A stretch of DNA of 64,000 bases from Alcaligenaceae bacterium (GTDB lineage Bacteria > Pseudomonadota > Gammaproteobacteria > Burkholderiales > Burkholderiaceae_B). The position numbers and the translations under genes are program-made. The stretch lies in the NCBI GenBank assembly GCA_013416455.1, contig JACCES010000006.1:1-64000 (forward strand), in the 5' to 3' direction. Below are positions 62,882 to 64,000 of the stretch, piece by piece. The notes below the pieces were generated by a model, which saw only the letters and a program-made list of their open reading frames with translations, made no database searches and had not been told where the DNA came from. Within the stretch, counting starts at the first letter, position 1; each line of letters opens with the position of its first letter.

Positions 62882-64000
62882 ATGGGTACTTCCGATACGT
62901 TCGGAAAACAGCCTGAAGTCTTCAACTACGGTGTGGTGCGGCAGTTCACCATCATGACCGTGGTCTGGGGGATCGTAGGCATGGCTGTCGGCGTGTGGAT
63001 CGCCGCGCAGCTTATCTGGCCGCAGTTGAATTTCGACATTCCGTGGCTCAGCTATGGCCGCCTGCGGCCGCTGCACACCAACGCGGTAATCTTCGCGTTC
63101 GGCGGCAGCGCGCTGTTCGCGACTTCTTATTATGTGGTGCAGCGCACCAGCCAGGCCCGCCTGTTCTGCGACAAGCTGGCCGCCTTCACCTTCTGGGGGT
63201 GGCAGGCCGTCATCGTCGCGGCGGTGATCACGCTGCCGATGGGCATCACCACCACCAAGGAATACGCCGAACTCGAATGGCCCATCGACATCCTGATCGC
63301 GCTGGTCTGGATCGCGTATGCCATCGTTTTCTTCGGCACCATCGTGAAGCGCCGGGTCAAGCACATCTATGTGGCCAACTGGTTCTTCGGTTCCTACATT
63401 CTGACCATCGCCGTGCTGCACATTTTCAACAACCTGGAGATGCCGGTCACGCTCTGGAAGTCCTATTCCGCCTACGCCGGCGTGCAGGATGCCATGGTGC
63501 AGTGGTGGTACGGCCACAACGCCGTGGGCTTCTTCCTGACGACCAGCTTCCTGGGCATGATGTACTACTTCGTGCCCAAGCAGGCCGAACGACCCATCTT
63601 TTCGTATCGTCTGTCCATCGTCCACTTCTGGGCGCTGGCCTTCACCTACATGTGGGCCGGTCCGCATCACCTGCTGTACACCTCGCTGCCCGACTGGACC
63701 CAATCGCTGGGCATGGCCCTGTCGCTCATCCTGCTGGCGCCGTCCTGGGGCGGCATGATCAACGGCATCATGACGATGTCCGGCGCATGGCACAAACTGC
63801 GCACCGACCCCATCCTGAAATTCCTGGTCGTGGCGCTGTCCTTCTACGGCATGTCGACCTTCGAGGGTTCGATGATGTCCATCCGCACCGTGAACGCGCT
63901 GTCGCACTACACCGACTGGACGGTGGGGCACGTGCACTCCGGCGCCCTGGGCTGGGTTGCCATGATCACTTTCGGTTCGCTGTATTACCTGATTCCGCGC
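62882..64000 (+). CDS. ccoN: Cbb3-type cytochrome c oxidase subunit I (CcoN), 5' part
   Basis: The frame is open for 373 codons to the window edge. Heme-copper oxidase landmarks appear in order: H65 in [23 protein letters not shown] with the CuB histidine, [11 protein letters not shown] with the paired histidines, and [10 protein letters not shown] with heme ligands. This is the catalytic subunit of high-affinity cbb3 oxidase. GAGGGGAAGCTC lies just before the ATG. The stop codon is beyond the window. It follows the ccoS gene after 185 bases containing an FNR box. Confidence 0.97.
   Translation, partial: MGTSDTFGKQPEVFNYGVVRQFTIMTVVWGIVGMAVGVWIAAQLIWPQLNFDIPWLSYGRLRPLHTNAVIFAFGGSALFATSYYVVQRTSQARLFCDKLAAFTFWGWQAVIVAAVITLPMGITTTKEYAELEWPIDILIALVWIAYAIVFFGTIVKRRVKHIYVANWFFGSYILTIAVLHIFNNLEMPVTLWKSYSAYAGVQDAMVQWWYGHNAVGFFLTTSFLGMMYYFVPKQAERPIFSYRLSIVHFWALAFTYMWAGPHHLLYTSLPDWTQSLGMALSLILLAPSWGGMINGIMTMSGAWHKLRTDPILKFLVVALSFYGMSTFEGSMMSIRTVNALSHYTDWTVGHVHSGALGWVAMITFGSLYYLIPR

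Noticed and set aside
62840..63937. 365-codon open frame on the minus strand over ccoN
   Set aside because: Antisense to ccoN, whose heme and copper ligands are clear.
1..64000. CRISPR arrays, tRNA or rRNA genes
   Set aside because: No regularly spaced repeats and no cloverleaf sequences were seen other than the tmRNA at 16885-17246.

Overview
The window reads as a chromosomal segment of a betaproteobacterium of the Alcaligenaceae (Bordetella/Achromobacter-like). The evidence is high GC with strong third-position GC bias, three orphan tripartite-tricarboxylate (Bug-type) periplasmic binding proteins, an OmpA of the Bordetella type, a tmRNA tag ANDERFALAA, and betaproteobacterial gene orders (lapA-lapB-hldA-hldD-comEA-cysM, rplS-nudix-rsgA-M48-orn, acpS-nagZ-uvrC-pgsA). 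Genus-level assignment is inference.

Layout. 1-186: end of an IS630-type element cut by the window edge. 183-5750: late flagellar block, with flaG-fliD-fliS-fliT-fliK-flhB-like on the minus strand behind a visible sigma-28 promoter, and fliA (sigma-28) divergent. 5766-6929: a complete IS630-family element with TA target duplication. 6972-16800: accessory catabolic region with a TauE-like permease, an FCD-type GntR regulator, a ModA-like/Bug/RidA/FAH cluster, then a UTRA-type GntR regulator facing a BKACE-Bug-BKACE-HpcH aldolase operon with a tandem operator. 16850-17269: tmRNA gene with terminator and promoter. 17557-21203: sstT, gph-ubiG, ompA. 21596-31759: supraoperon gyrA-serC-pheA-tyrA-aroA-cmk-rpsA-ihfB ending at a 16-bp-stem terminator. 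31852-32079: paired direct repeats. 32135-38563: lapAB, heptose genes, comEA-like gene, cysM, mltB. 38575-41307: histone-deacetylase-like hydrolase, etfBA. 41444-45637: LysR regulator with a divergent CoA-transferase/crotonase/Bug operon. 45772-48322: acyl-CoA dehydrogenase and 1-Cys peroxiredoxin behind a palindrome. 48451-48705: a small membrane protein behind a LexA-type box. 48705-49104: a highly structured repeat pair. 49210-59845: rplS and housekeeping genes (nudix, rsgA, M48 peptidase, orn, acpS, nagZ, uvrC, pgsA, MFS, cupin, queF). 60126-64000: aceA, then FNR-boxed cbb3 oxidase genes (CcoI-like remnant, ccoS, ccoN running off the edge).

How the genes work together. FliA would drive the divergent flaG-fliDSTK operon for filament cap and hook-length functions. 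The three catabolic clusters each pair a local regulator, a Bug binding protein and CoA or keto-acid enzymes, but contain no TctA/TctB membrane subunits. The supraoperon links DNA gyrase, serine and aromatic amino-acid synthesis, CMP kinase and ribosomal protein S1. At the right edge two FNR boxes point to oxygen control of high-affinity oxidase synthesis.

Most interesting: (1) a CcoI/FixI-type copper P-type ATPase reduced to its eight membrane segments, with the actuator, phosphorylation, nucleotide-binding and metal-binding domains missing, intact in frame and translationally coupled to ccoS; (2) a 67-residue one-span membrane protein behind a 16/20 match to the LexA box, a candidate SOS effector; (3) a nested-hairpin intergenic repeat present as one full and one partial copy whose stems differ in sequence yet remain complementary, directly upstream of an rplS gene that has left its usual rpsP-rimM-trmD-rplS operon.
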